Assembly: GCF_910596095.1 (NCBI RefSeq)
Contig: NC_056550.1
Coordinates: 3,038,001-3,102,000 of the forward strand
Reading direction: 5' to 3'
DNA length: 64,000 bases
Source of the DNA: Thunnus maccoyii
Lineage: Eukaryota; Chordata; Actinopteri; Scombriformes; Scombridae
The notes beneath the pieces are model-generated. The model did not search any database and was not told the DNA's origin. It was given only the letters and a program-made list of their open reading frames with translations. Positions 16,362 through 28,916 of this stretch are shown piece by piece. How positions within the stretch are numbered: position 1 is the stretch's first letter; each line of letters starts with the position of its first letter. The position numbers and the translations under genes are program-made.

Positions 16362-17095
16362 AAATTGATCCATTAAAAAAAAAAAAAAAGCATCCGTCCA
16401 TCACTTTGGAAAGGCTACTTCCATGTACAGGCTTCCCAGGAGGAAAAAGAGAGACAAAACAGTAGAAAAAAAATAAAGAAAACTTGAAGAAAACAACAGA
16501 AGAAGGCAGCAGAAGATGGATCAAAAGAAGGCGGTGATGAAGAAATATGTCTATTACAAACAGATTCCAAAGCTAGATAAAAAAAAAAACACTTCTTATT
16601 CAACTGAGTACTGTACAGCAGCGCAGCACTTTTTATTTGTTCGGCATGTTGGTCTTTGGTGTTTTAGGGCAACGTATAAAAATGACTGTGGTACTTGCTC
16701 TTGTAAAAAACAAAAACTTAGTGTTCGTGTATGTTCTCGTCGTTTTTAAAATAGCTGTTCGGAGGAGAGGAGTCGAAAAAAAAGGGAAAGGATGAATAAT
16801 GCTACCTAACTACTTTTCTACCTTACATCCTACCTTACAACCTCGCTACCTACCTGTTGTTTAATGTCTAAATATCGTTATATGTGTCAAGTGCGATGTT
16901 TTGTAATTGACAAAGTGCTTTCTAGAAAAGTTAGCATGTGAGCTCTTATTGTAAGTTATTTACAGCCAGTAACGCGTGTATAGCCTACTAGTCAGCCCCC
17001 CCTCCCCTCCCCTCCACCCCCAACCCCCCCTCTGTCAGTTACTTACCATTCAAATCTACTCCTACTTTTTTTGTTTTTAATTGAGGAAGCAGGGA

Positions 17096-17098
<3 letters not shown>

Positions 17099-17190
<92 letters not shown>
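17099..17190. repeat. (TG)45 microsatellite in hoxb5a 3'UTR
   Basis: Uninterrupted TG array, transcribed as UG repeat, a class of sequence bound by TDP-43/CELF-type RNA-binding proteins. Confidence 0.97.
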
Positions 17191-17192
<2 letters not shown>

Positions 17193-17418
17193 TCTAAAAA
17201 CAAATCAGCCCTGCCTACATTTCCGTATCCATTCATACTGTTGTGTATAGCTCTATTATTCAAGAAAAGTGTAACTGTATATTATTGTTATTATTATTGT
17301 AATTATTGGATCTATGTTTCAAAAAGGATGTATATAGATATATATTGACATTTTTAAATGTGACCAGTTGGCTATTTGTAGTTGTATTGTGTGTGAGTGC
17401 CTGCTTACATGTGTGTGC

Positions 17419-17421
<3 letters not shown>

Positions 17422-17493
<72 letters not shown>

Positions 17494-17519
17494 GGAGAGA
17501 GAGAGAGAGAGAGAGAGAG
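17422..17519. repeat. (GA)n microsatellite in hoxb5a 3'UTR
   Basis: GA dinucleotides with a single ACGG interruption near 17491. Confidence 0.97.
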
Positions 17520-17644
17520 TATGTGTGTGTATGCATGTTAAGGAAATGGCTAACGTCCTGTAAGGCCTGTACGCTTTCTGCCAATGAGCTTTTTGTATTT
17601 GTTTGTAACTTGAAGTAAAAAAAAAACAAAAAAACAACAACAAC

Positions 17645-17650
17645 AATAAA
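17645..17650 (+). terminator. hoxb5a polyadenylation signal
   Basis: AATAAA after a CAACAACAACAA stretch, 1.28 kb beyond the stop codon. Confidence 0.65.
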
Positions 17651-19212
17651 GTTCCTCATAGCCTACTCATCAAAACTAGACAGACTTAACCAGCTGCTCA
17701 TATTCCAAACCGCCGCACAAATGGCGTACCTGGGGTTGAAAACCGCATGAGACATACCCGAGCCAGTAGTTTTAGAAGCCTTCAGGTTCAGACAAATCAA
17801 TCGGGGATATATGTGCCAGTTGTCGTTATGAAGTTATTGTGAATCATATATTTCGTATGCAAATGTGTGTCTCGGGATGACCTCAGCTATCAGCTGCCAA
17901 ACGCTGAGCTCGGTGTGTCATATTATAAAGTCTATCGGGCTGAGAAATAGCCCGGGATAGTGTGGTTTGATCCGGGTTAAACCATAAGTGGGTCTGGGCT
18001 AACTATCTGACCTAGAAATCCAATTCTTGCATAAACATTGTAAATTATTCCTTGCAATTTCAATCTTCACCCCAATTCCCCCAATTTTAGATATTCTTTT
18101 GTGTAGTTTGTAATCGATCTAATTCAAAAATAGCTTTAAAAACTGTCCGTTTTCCGTTCTGCCAAAATTCAAGATAGAAAAACCCGAACTGCATCCTGCG
18201 TAAAGACGAAACGCAAACCCTCGCTTTTCCAGGCCTCACTTGAACCCTGAACGCCACATTTCCAAGGCGACAACCTCCAGGACCTCAGCAACACCCCAGT
18301 GCCATGCCCGCCATCACTAAATAGGCTGCATTAAACACACATAGACACACAGGGAACAGACGCTCACAGGCTAATTTTCATCTCTGCTCACCAAGTCTGA
18401 CAAGACAACAAACTGCCCGCGGTGGACAAATTGGTCACTTTTCTCTAAACGACCTCTCTTTTCCGTCCTAACGGAGGCCACTCCCGGCCAAATTAGGTTA
18501 CCTTCTCCCGGTTTCAAACTGTAAACAACCAAGTGAACTTTTAAACTCACCGGCTGATGCTGCTGCAGCTTTCCTGCTCATACACGGTTCTGTTTCTGAG
18601 CTGATGCAGGGGGTGGGGGGGTACGAGGTCCTGCTCCGAGCCTCATCTGGACACAACCGCTATCCCTTGCCTCCTGTCTATGTGTGTATGTGTGTTGAGA
18701 TTTTTTTTTAAAGCTAACCCCTTCTGCTTTGGGCCAAACTATAAAAAAAGAAGGCAGCTTTGACATTTACATGTCAAACGGATGAGGGTTTTTATCTCCA
18801 AGTTGGATCGTAAAGATCAGACCTGGCCTCAGACAGATACCTCTCACTGGCTCTCCTCTGGTCACGTGGGGCCCATAAAGTTAGTTTTATGGTTTTGGGG
18901 AGTTGACAATGTACTATATATTTCACATTCTAGAAAGCAAGTGACGGTTTAACGGCTTCGCGGGGATCCTAAAGGGGTCAGTAAAGTAGAGACAGAGCGA
19001 GAGAAGGAGGGAGTGTGTGTGAGAGAGAGAGCAGGCCACTACTATCGGCCGCTGTTCCTGCTCCGGTTAACACATGGAGCCCGACGAGCTCCGGTCTGTG
19101 CCGCTCTGGACGCTGGGAAAAGCCGGTGGAGAGAAAGATCCAGGACGTGCAGTAGTGTTTGAAGGCTGCCTGTAAGTGGGGGCTAGTAAAGAGGGGAGGG
19201 AGTGGGGGTGGT

Positions 19213-19244
<32 letters not shown>

Positions 19245-20099
19245 CAGCGTAATTACCATGTCACTCACTCACTCTGTAATGCTGCTGTATTAACGCGCTC
19301 GCTGAGTGCAGCGAAGCTCCGGTGTATTTGAGATATTTGAGATTCGTTGTTGTGGCTGGTCCGGGCCACGGCGGTGTTGGCGTCATAGATTGAGGGAGCC
19401 TCTGCCTTTTGTGCACGCGCGCATTCGCGTGTACTTTTGTGTAGCCCTCCAAACGTGTGTGTGTGTATGTATGCGTTTTAGTGTGTGCGTAATGATGGCA
19501 CACGGGCACACAGGAGACTTGCTGTATGCTGAAGTGGTTCTCAATGTGCAGAAGTGGCTGGCAGCAGTCACAGAATGGCTGACATCCGTACAGTGGTGCT
19601 GTATCTGTGTGTGCGTGTGAATCAGACTAAACACTTTAGCAAAAGGAGAATGAAAAGGATAAGCCGGTGTGGTTACAATGACGATAGACATGGTTTTATC
19701 ATGAGATAGTTACTTCTTAAATTTTAATATGGACTTGTTGGACTGTTTGAATAATGCATTCAATGCAAGGCTGATGAACTGACCCAGAGCAGCAGATGTT
19801 GTCGGTTGTCGTTTACATGATTGTTTTAAAGTTGTGGAAGTGATCCGACTCATATGATATCTCTCCCTGTAGATCACAGGAGAAATATATAGCGATGATG
19901 TTATGAAGTGAATTCATATTTCCTCTCTGATGGCTTTAATTGCAGCTTATTTGTAAAGTAGGCGTTTCATATTCTGTGCCTTTCCTTTGTCACTTTTACG
20001 CACAGCCACTTTGTGCGTAAAAATGGTTTCAATAAAGGAGTAAGAGTTGGAGAAATGCCCGTGTGTGCCAACATTAACCAACAAGTAAATGGACAAGGA

Positions 20100-20100
<1 letters not shown>

Positions 20101-20183
<83 letters not shown>
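20101..20183. repeat. (CA)41 microsatellite
   Basis: Uninterrupted CA array in the hoxb5a-mir-10c spacer. Confidence 0.97.
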
Positions 20184-20185
<2 letters not shown>

Positions 20186-22824
20186 GATATGCGTCCTTGG
20201 GCACAAGAAGATCTTTGTCCACCCCCCGCCCTTGTATTTTCCAGGCAGGATGGGTGTGAGTGAAAAAGCGTCGTGGATACAAACATTCCCAAGGCTCCCT
20301 CACCATCAGGGTCCTTGCAGGTTATTTTACGCCAGAGATTCAGCCTGTTGTTTGACTCTCAGCAAATACGCACAACTCAAGCTTTGCTTTCGCAGAGAAA
20401 AGCCTATAAATTAAACTATCGAGCTTTCAAAATGAATCCCAGACTGATAAAAACCTCCATGGGGCACAAAAACTCCCAATCTAAGCCAACTGTAATACAG
20501 AATTCCAAGACGCTAGTTTGTCATCTGAAAAAAAGTTTTTATTCCATGTGCTACTGACATTTTGCGTAAAGGCAAAATTCTGCACTGACCCAAAAAATTG
20601 TCACATTATTTATTAGAGTAGGGCACTGCTGTAATACATTGAAAAATAGACAGATGTAACAAAATGAAACAACACTCCCAACTGAAAGCAGAATTAATCA
20701 CATTCTGTTACTCGCGGATTAAACCACGTGACACGAAGACATCCTTCATGATCCTAAAACTTAAAATCCAAAAAAATAACAGCGACACCAAAACTTTCCA
20801 TTGAAGCTCATGCAACAGCCTTCATATCACATTTAACAGCCAAGTACACATTTATAAAACTGTTATAGAAACCAGCAGGTACGCGGAATTGACTGGACAG
20901 AATTAAATATTAATGGAATTCTTTAAAGCAATATTGAGGTCACATGACGCCTAAAATGTCCATTAAAACAACCAGTAATTGATTTCTATGAGACCACACG
21001 CGACGCCACTCCAAAACGCACCAGTTAAATAACACAGATACACCAGTGACACTAATTAATTTCATAATAAAACAAAATTTGAAAAAAATAAAATAAAATA
21101 GAATAAGAGCAAATCTATCCATTTAAAAACGGCTGAAATGACATCCTTTAAGCATGGAAGGTGAACATGATTCTAAAGCAAATACTGAAAATATTTCTTA
21201 ATTTAATACATGTTTGACAACGTGGCATCCAGACATCCTTTACCCCTTAAAATCAGCAGTAGTGTAATTGTTTTAAACCGTATTTAGTCACCAAAAAAAA
21301 ACAAAAAACACCATTGGTGGAGAGTGCCAATGCCGCAAAATAAATCAACAAGTGAAGCATTTTTTTTGAGACAGAAGTGAAATGACTGCAGGCAGGGGTC
21401 TGAATGAAGGGGGAGAAGGCAGAGGTGTTAACAGTACAGTGTCTGACCCTGTAAATCTTTATTAGTTCTCTACACTATTTGCCTCTGATGTCTGAAGCGG
21501 GCCCGAAGCTGTCAAACAGTCCGGCTACCAGTCACGTGGCCTCGCGCACGCTCCCTCCTTATTGCTTAGATCCATCATGTAAATTGTTTAATGTCTCGTG
21601 TCACTGCGAAAGCTCACATTGCGGTATATACCGAGTGGAGTTTTAAACTTTTATATAAAAAAAAACCTTTAATCAATGTGGAAGCACCCCGATAGATTAC
21701 TATCAGCCAATGCTGAGCTACGTCACTATCTGACAATAAATTTAATAGTGCTTCTTTTGTGTGAAGGCCAACAGCAACATGGCGCCCTGAGGAGGCCGAC
21801 AAACACACAGTATGGAGAGACGGATGATTCCCAGCGCTGAGAGACTAAAACTACACATAGTGGATATTTGGATTGATTAAGAATTAAGTTGACAGCAACA
21901 ATCAGAAAAAAATAATATAATATAACCTCCATCCGCTGAAGAAAACAGTTGAAAGGCAGCTGAAAGCTTCGGGAAAAAATAGTAATGGACCTTGAGTTGT
22001 TTTCTTGATTTACTGTGTTAAAATATAGGCCCAGTTTTAAATGGATTCTAATGTCTTTTTCTTGCAAAGCCTTTTCAACCGAGTGCAATTTACTTTTTTA
22101 ATTTTCATTTTCTCCCGCCACTCTATTTAACATTCTCACATAAAGTAGCTTATTTCCCTCTTTCTTTTACAAAGTGTTTCCCAGTCGAAGTGAACCTAAA
22201 CTAAACCCGTTCTTACAGTATTTATATATCTACTTCAAATGTGAGTGTGTTTCTCCTCGTCTCGACCACACAGTTAATCTGGTGTCCGCTGCACTCCACT
22301 AACAAGAGAGGAGGATTCTGCTTTCGGAAGTTCCTCTCCGCTCTCAAACTCTCATTTATTATGTTCACTTTACATGTGAGGCCAGACTGCCCGATGCATT
22401 TTCAGTCTGGGGATTCCTGGCGCTGCCCTCCGCCATCACAATGATTTTTCACATGCTTCACAAGAATGTTATGATCGGGATACCATAAATTATTCAGACA
22501 CCAATGAAGGAAAAAAATGAAGGAAGACGGTCTTCTTCTCTGTAAAATTCTGAAAAATATGTTAATTATATTACAACAGATGCCACCGCACTTCCATGTA
22601 TTTATTGATTTGTTTTTCTTTCAAAAATATGCTTTAGATGTATTCTATAACGTTTCGTATATATGAGTAACACAATTCGGGCAAAAAAATCAGAACTCAA
22701 GGTCCACTTACTAACTTTTCCCCACGTTTTCAACCGTATCTCATGACTTTCATCAAGGGAGGGTTTTTTATTTTTTTTAAATAGTACTAGTATATTGTTT
22801 ATATGTACCCACAGAATATATACG

Positions 22825-22857
22825 GCAGATATACGGTGTCATGCACCGTATATCTGC
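22825..22857. repeat. perfect 14-bp inverted repeat, 5-base loop
   Basis: GCAGATATACGGTG at 22825-22838 and its exact complement CACCGTATATCTGC at 22844-22857 are separated by TCATG. Surrounding DNA is A/T-rich and non-coding. It can form a hairpin on either strand. Confidence 0.85.
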
Positions 22858-23044
22858 AACAATTATCCATAGTATCCTAAAACAAACAGTCATAACCTGT
22901 AATATATCATATAATAACGAATATTAACAGGGGGAAAATAATAAAAATAATTATGAATTTAGCTGAGTCAACCATGTGACAAAAATGAATTTTGTATTTC
23001 CGGTGTGAGATAACGGTTCATATATATATATACATTATATCAGC

Positions 23045-23045
<1 letters not shown>

Positions 23046-23120
<75 letters not shown>
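23046..23120. repeat. (TG)n microsatellite
   Basis: Uninterrupted TG array, complementary to the CA array 145 bases downstream. Confidence 0.97.
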
Positions 23121-23121
<1 letters not shown>

Positions 23122-23261
23122 AGAGCGACCTAGGTCCTTGAGGAAGTCTCAGTTCAGTAAACAGGAAGACGAAAAAACTCCCCATTTCATTTTTCATCAA
23201 CTTCCTCCTTTTAACGATGATACAGGAACACCCCCACAGCTCCAGCGGATCCCCCTCAACA

Positions 23262-23265
<4 letters not shown>

Positions 23266-23329
<64 letters not shown>
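23266..23329. repeat. (CA)n microsatellite
   Basis: CA array forming an inverted pair with the upstream TG array; a transcript through both could fold into a long duplex. Confidence 0.97.
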
Positions 23330-23333
<4 letters not shown>

Positions 23334-25200
23334 GAGAGACGGGACATGACATGCGTGACACAACTGTAGTTCCTTTTCTTGTCGGTATAAGTGAGAGAGG
23401 CTGTGACATGAAGGCGCAGCAGCAGCTCTGTATGGGCTCCTTTGTTTTTGCTGTGTGTGTCATCTGTTTCCCGTTTATGTACACAGGGCAGCTCCAGCCT
23501 CTCCTCGGCATTATGTGCATTATGTGTATTATGTGTACTGGCTTGCTGCTCCTTTGAACCTGTCGAGGCTGTCACAAGGCGCTGAGTTTGGCTTTACAGT
23601 CTGTGTGTTGGTGATGATGAGTGGGGTGAGTAACTAATGCGACTGGCCCTTTTTTTTTCATTGCATTGCGAAGGTGTGTGTTTATCTGTGTGTGAGAGAC
23701 TTTGTGTGGGAGTGACTGAGGTGTGTTTTGTTGTATTTGGTAGGTTTATTGGCAGGGCATGAGAGAGCTAAGAGAGAGAGAGAAAGGTGAATGACCCGGG
23801 CATGGGAAGATCCTGTCTGTGTTTTGAAAGAAACCACTGGCGTGTAGCACTTGGTTGCTTTTTGCTCAGTCCCAGTTTGATCATTTGGGGTGAGTACATT
23901 AAACTTGGACTATTTGCTGCGTATTTATACTTACAGAAAATCCCATTTTGTGAATAGTAGCTAGGGTTATTATGAAGCCTAGTCTATTTAAAAAAAAAAA
24001 AAACAGAAATCCTATTCTCTGTCCCCTGCAATGACACACACATGCGCACACTCATTGCTCTGACTGATTTCTCTCTTTTTTCCCATCGCAGCATCTCCTG
24101 TGATTGCTTTACGTTTAAATCGACATTTGCGAAGCCTTAATGTCTTCTGCATACTGATAGGGGTGAACTGCTCGGCCACGGCTCATGAATAATGCACGAG
24201 TAGGAGTCAGCGCGAGGTCAGCAGACAGGCTCGAGCCACGCATTGCACGAGGAGACCGCCGCGCAGGCGCAGGAGACGGAAGAAGGCTCATTGAACAGCA
24301 CTAACCCCCCCATGCGTGTGTGTGTTTGTGTGTCCGTTTGTTTACCTCTCTAACAGAGGGGAAAGGAATTAACAGCTGTCTGCTTTTATTTATTCGTCAG
24401 TGTTTCACATGTCCGGGTCGGAAGAGAGAGAAGTTTGCCTCAGACAAACGAAAAACTTCCACAATTTAAATCAGGCTGGCTGGGTAAATACACGGTGGTA
24501 ACCCGACCGTTCAACCACGCCAAACACACACACACACACATACAAAGAAAAGAAAAAAAAAAACACAACATAGGGCTAAGCACACAATTAGGCTTACAGC
24601 CATGATATCTATAATAATGCAAACACATCTTTACCATTAGTCTCACAAGATTTCAGTATAAAGCGGTGACACACTTATCTGTGTGAATTAATCTGCAAAG
24701 TAACCAATCTTATGTCTCAAATCAACGCTGAATGGTCGAAATGAAGGGAAACAAGCCTTGATTGGGTTATTATTTTAAAAGTGTTTGCAGTCCATAAAAG
24801 CCTTTATCAGCGCCGCTTTGCGAGATTGTGAACACAGCCTGGATAAAACCAGAATGGGGTTTGTTTGTCTTGGCGATGGCTTATAACAAGCCGATAACCC
24901 TGCAAATATTTCAAGTTTCCCTGGTCATGGGCGGGTATTATGTTTATTTTTGTGGTTATGCCATATTAAATTCACGTCTGGGTAACACACTCTTACTGAT
25001 AGACCATAGTTAGTAGTTAGACTGATTTAAAAATACTTAACATTAAAGGTTATTTCTATGTAAGCTTGCTAATACGGCTTTTGCGACTGAGGGCTACACA
25101 TATAGTCTGTAAATGTAGGCTGTGGTCTTATTAAAGGGATGTTAGGGTGAACTATTACTATATATATGTAGCCTATATATATAACGATGATTAGTAGTAC

Positions 25201-25280
25201 AGGAATACATACATACATGCATGCATGCATACATACATACATACATACATACATACATACATACATACATACACACACAT
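25201..25280. repeat. (ATAC)n/(ATGC)n microsatellite
   Basis: Tetranucleotide array of ATAC units with a few ATGC variants. Confidence 0.95.
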
Positions 25281-25825
25281 ATGTACGTAGCTTACATATG
25301 TATATTTATATAGCCTATATATTCGCAGTGAATGCAGCTCTCTCCCGCCACCACCAGAGCCCGCTTCAGACCAGGAGGACAGAACGAGCCAGCCCGCGAG
25401 CCCCTCTCTACTCCCACCTCCCAACAAGCACGCGCCCCCGTCCGTCTGAATCCTAACCGTCGATAACCTGCAACAACTTCCCGTCTCTCCCTCGCTGTTA
25501 AAATACACAACTGTCAGAACTGTCTCCGTCTTTTGCAAATGATTCATGGTGAGTGTACAGAGACACACGAGTATATCTTGAAGTGTAACGTACAGAGAGA
25601 AAGATTTTAAAAAAATGCCATTTTAAGGAGGCGCTGTCGATGATTTTCTGCCGCTATAGGCTTTTCGTCAGCTAGCAAGTGAATTAAGACTTTGTAGTCT
25701 GTTGCTGTTTCTCTCCTTCTTTTCCTCCTTCTGTCTTCCTGCCTGAAGCGGAGCAGCAAGAATTCAGCTATTATCAAGAGAACAGCCTGACTGGACGTCC
25801 AAGCTAGCAAGCCAGCCTACAGCTG

Positions 25826-25855
25826 GGTTCACGGAGTTGAAGGGTCAAAAGTTCA
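25826..25855 (+). promoter_or_regulatory. cluster of nuclear-receptor half-sites with a DR2
   Basis: Four half-sites run in one direction: GGTTCA (25826), AGTTGA (25835), GGGTCA (25842), AGTTCA (25850). The last two form GGGTCA-AA-AGTTCA, a DR2 with both halves matching the RAR/RXR consensus RGKTCA. It lies in a G/C-richer island flanking 25310-25880, 8.9 kb upstream of mir-10c. Confidence 0.5.
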
Positions 25856-27204
25856 CCGTCGTGCGTGAGTTCCGCCCTCGCCTCTCCTCACTCCCTCGCC
25901 TCTAGACCAATTGCTGTATGTCAAAGGCAAAAAAAGAAGGGAGGGAGGGAGTAGAGGTAGGGAGGGGGTACAGATGAGAGAAATGATAGCAGGAGGCAAA
26001 GGAGAGGTGAAGGCCTGACCTTCCCTTCCCTTCCCCGGTAACAAAAGCAAAGCTCCTCCTGCCGCCGCAATGTACAGAGAGAGAGATGAAGGGAAAAGAA
26101 AGACAGGAAAAATGGAGGGGTTGAAGGTGGTGGTGGGAGGGCGGAAGGTATTCGGTGACATGGAGGTGGGTGGGTGGGTGAATGTCGTCGGGTGGGGGGA
26201 GGGGGGGGAGGGGGGAGTGCAGGTGTTTGGCTGCACATTTTGTTCACACCGGTTAACATTTGTATTTCATATAGGCCTATAAAGAGTCACCTTTCCCCGC
26301 CAAAGATTATTACCCTGTTTGATATTTTAGTCATTTTACTTGGGTGAAAGAAAAATATAACCAAAATGAAAAAGGGGTAGGTAGCCCAATATATATATAT
26401 ATATATATAAAAATAAAAAAAATAAAAAATAAAATTGTATCATCCCCGTATTATTATTATTATTATTATCTCTCTACCACTGGATGCTGAAACTAGATCT
26501 AAATACGTTTCTAATTGAAAAAGAATAATAGGCCATAAAATAACAGCCTCAGCCTCACTGAATATGTATTTCATGTTTACATTCGCAATAGTCATTCATG
26601 CAGTTGTATAAACTCACCTCCGTCTATAATCATTTATATTTTGATAACTATTGACAATATAAAGCCGGTCTGAGTACACGTGCTGTCCAAATCCTCATAA
26701 TATCCACTGAAAATATCATGTGGTTGTAAAACATTCAGATGTTCAAATGCAAGAATAGTTGAGTAAGTTAATGAGGCTGCCTGTAGTGTATAATGATGTT
26801 TCATGTTCAAAAATGTATTACACCAAGATATATTATTAATACATCTTAATAGAGGGAAGGTAATACCGCGTTACTAGAGGTGTGTGTGTGTTCATGCTTG
26901 TGTAGCCTGAGGCTAGTGGTGGTAAAGTGGTGGTTTTATGCTTGGAGCTAACAGCTATTTATATATCCCCAAACAATTTTTGAGAGGGAGTTTAGCAAAG
27001 CAGAGCTCTTCCTCTCCTCAGCCTTATCAGTACAACCCTGTCAAAAGTAAACTCTTATCTCCCGCTCCATCCCAAAAATATTACTCTTCTTATCTGATTT
27101 TTCCACAGCAAGATTAATGTCTGGCCCTGTTTACTTTTCTAGCTGAGAAGAATGAGCCTTAAACCTTTTTCTTCTGTCCATTCCTCTGCCTGCATTCATT
27201 CCCC

Positions 27205-27205
27205 T

Positions 27206-27260
<55 letters not shown>
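27205..27260. repeat. (CTTT)n microsatellite
   Basis: About 14 CTTT units. Confidence 0.95.
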
Positions 27261-27261
<1 letters not shown>

Positions 27262-28665
27262 GCAATAGTATAAGTTGCTATTAAGCTGCAGAGAAAAAGT
27301 TCATTTTTTTTCTAATGACATAACCCTTATTGTTATTGTTAATATTAATATTATTATTATTGTCATTGTTATTAAAATAAGCTTTAACGATGACCTAAAT
27401 CTAACCAGTTTACAGATTTTGCAGTTTGTAGAAAATTACAGTGTATCTTGAGAAATTCATACAAAGTTAACCGGATGTGGCAAATAAAATAAATCATAAA
27501 ATAATTTGGCTAAATCTGAAAAATACAATTTAGTGGCAGTAAAATTCTCCATGTTGTTGTCACCTTATAAGCGAGCCTGAGGGAAGCCAGGCCTGTTTTG
27601 AACTAACTGCTTTGACCTCCAGCAGCACCAACAAACAATGCAACAAACTCCAAGTCGTTTCATCTCTCCTCCGGTTGAATCACCGTTCGGACACATATTG
27701 TTGGAGCTATGCTTCACATGAGGAGGGGCGGCAGAGGAGGTGAAATGAGTTGCCACTGAAGAGCAAAAATGATAATTCAGTAATTAAATAACCCTCTTTT
27801 TGACGTAAATAAGCTGGCGCGACTCCGCACGGTCCGGTTTCCCCCTCCACACACACCCCAAAAAGGTAATGGCTGAATAACTACGTTACAGATTCCGTCT
27901 TTCTCCCGGGTTCATCCCGAGTTCACCAAATTAATCCAGTTTAGGTCGGAGCGCGCGCCTGTCGGTCTGTCTATGTAATCTATACCCTTTGCGCGTGCAC
28001 GGCCTTTCTAAAACGTCACATATGAAAAAGAGTGTTTTTATATATGTATATATGTTTTTATATGGCTAAATCCATCTGTAGGCTACAGGCCAGGCTGCTA
28101 TAATTCACAGAAACATGTAAAACGAAATGGAAATGAACAGACGAGACTATGATACGCATCTATTTTCTGTAACCGAGACGATAGTGATAAAATGTGGAAA
28201 TATAAGGAAAGTAGTAGTAGTGAAATGCGTGGGGAGAAGTGTGGACATATGGCTGCAGTTAACTCGATAAAAATCCATCGGCGGCTTGCAGAGAGTCGAA
28301 TAACATCAATATAAATCCACCTGATACCTCTGCGCCTGATACCCGCACGGCTCAGAGCCCGTTAAGCATACAAATAACTGTTGTTTACGCGACCTAAGCT
28401 GCCATACAACACATTTGTTTCTATATTTATATTTATATTCAGATAGCTAAGTCTTTAAAGTGATGGTGCGGTTACGCTGTGGGTTCACATGTCAGCGTGC
28501 ACGGCGGTGTCATTTATATTTATACAACAAAAGGAAAAGGAGAAATGATCCTGGAAGAAAAGAAAAATCTGTGTGTGAGAGGGAGAGAAAGAAAAAAGCA
28601 CCCCCCTCCTCCACATCTACTGACCATTTTTCTTCAAAGTAATGACTCCAACTCAATTTAGTATG

Positions 28666-28670
<5 letters not shown>

Positions 28671-28714
<44 letters not shown>
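28671..28714. repeat. (GA)n microsatellite
   Basis: GA array opening a 200-base purine-rich block that ends at the G tract beside the DR5 element. Confidence 0.95.
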
Positions 28715-28716
<2 letters not shown>

Positions 28717-28859
28717 GAAGGATGAAGAACGAAATGACAGAAAGAGAGAATGGGGGAGAGAAGGGAGGTAGAGGGGGATGAGAGAGAGAAGAAATGGCAG
28801 AAAGAAAGGGTGTGGAAATGGGAAAGGGGGAGGAAGAGTGAGAGAGAGAGGGAGAGAGA

Positions 28860-28878
28860 GGGGGGGGGGGGGGGGGGG
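28860..28878. repeat. G19 homopolymer
   Basis: Nineteen consecutive G residues ending 21 bases before the DR5 element; able to form quadruplex structures. Confidence 0.95.
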
Positions 28879-28899
28879 AGAGGGGCTTGGCTGTGCTCG

Positions 28900-28916
28900 G
28901 GGTGAACGAGAGGTCA
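28900..28916 (+). promoter_or_regulatory. DR5 retinoic acid response element candidate
   Basis: GGGTGA-ACGAG-AGGTCA is a direct repeat with 5-base spacing. The GGTGA-type first half with AGGTCA second half is the arrangement known in vertebrate Hox4 RAREs such as Hoxd4. It lies between hoxb5a and hoxb4a, where mammals have the distal (DE) RARE that drives 5' Hoxb genes anteriorly. It is followed by CpG-rich, non-repetitive sequence to about 29020. Motif and location agree; activity is inferred. Confidence 0.65.

Larger units (their letters stand above)
16362..17670 (+). other. hoxb5a 3' untranslated region
   Basis: Runs from the stop codon to just after AATAAA at 17645. It contains four CTACCT hexamers in 50 bases (16802, 16818, 16830, 16846), a pyrimidine-rich block, a long TG array and a long GA array. 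The TG and GA arrays would be transcribed into the mRNA. Confidence 0.7.
17671..25800. other. hoxb5a-mir-10c spacer, proximal part
   Basis: No gene recognised. Non-repetitive stretches that look like candidate conserved elements are 18841-18960 (GTCACGTGGGG, CATAAAG, TTTTATGG), 21480-21760 (GTCACGTGG, TTATTGC, ATAGATTACTATC) and 24150-24300 (CpG-rich, TCATGAATAATGC). Separating DNA is A/T-rich, with CA/TG and ATAC microsatellites. Short open frames are repeat translations. Confidence 0.65.

Noticed and set aside
21774..21795. AACATGGCGCCCTGAGG as YY1 plus CTCF sites
   Set aside because: The YY1 word fits but the CTCF core lacks two G positions; too weak to list.
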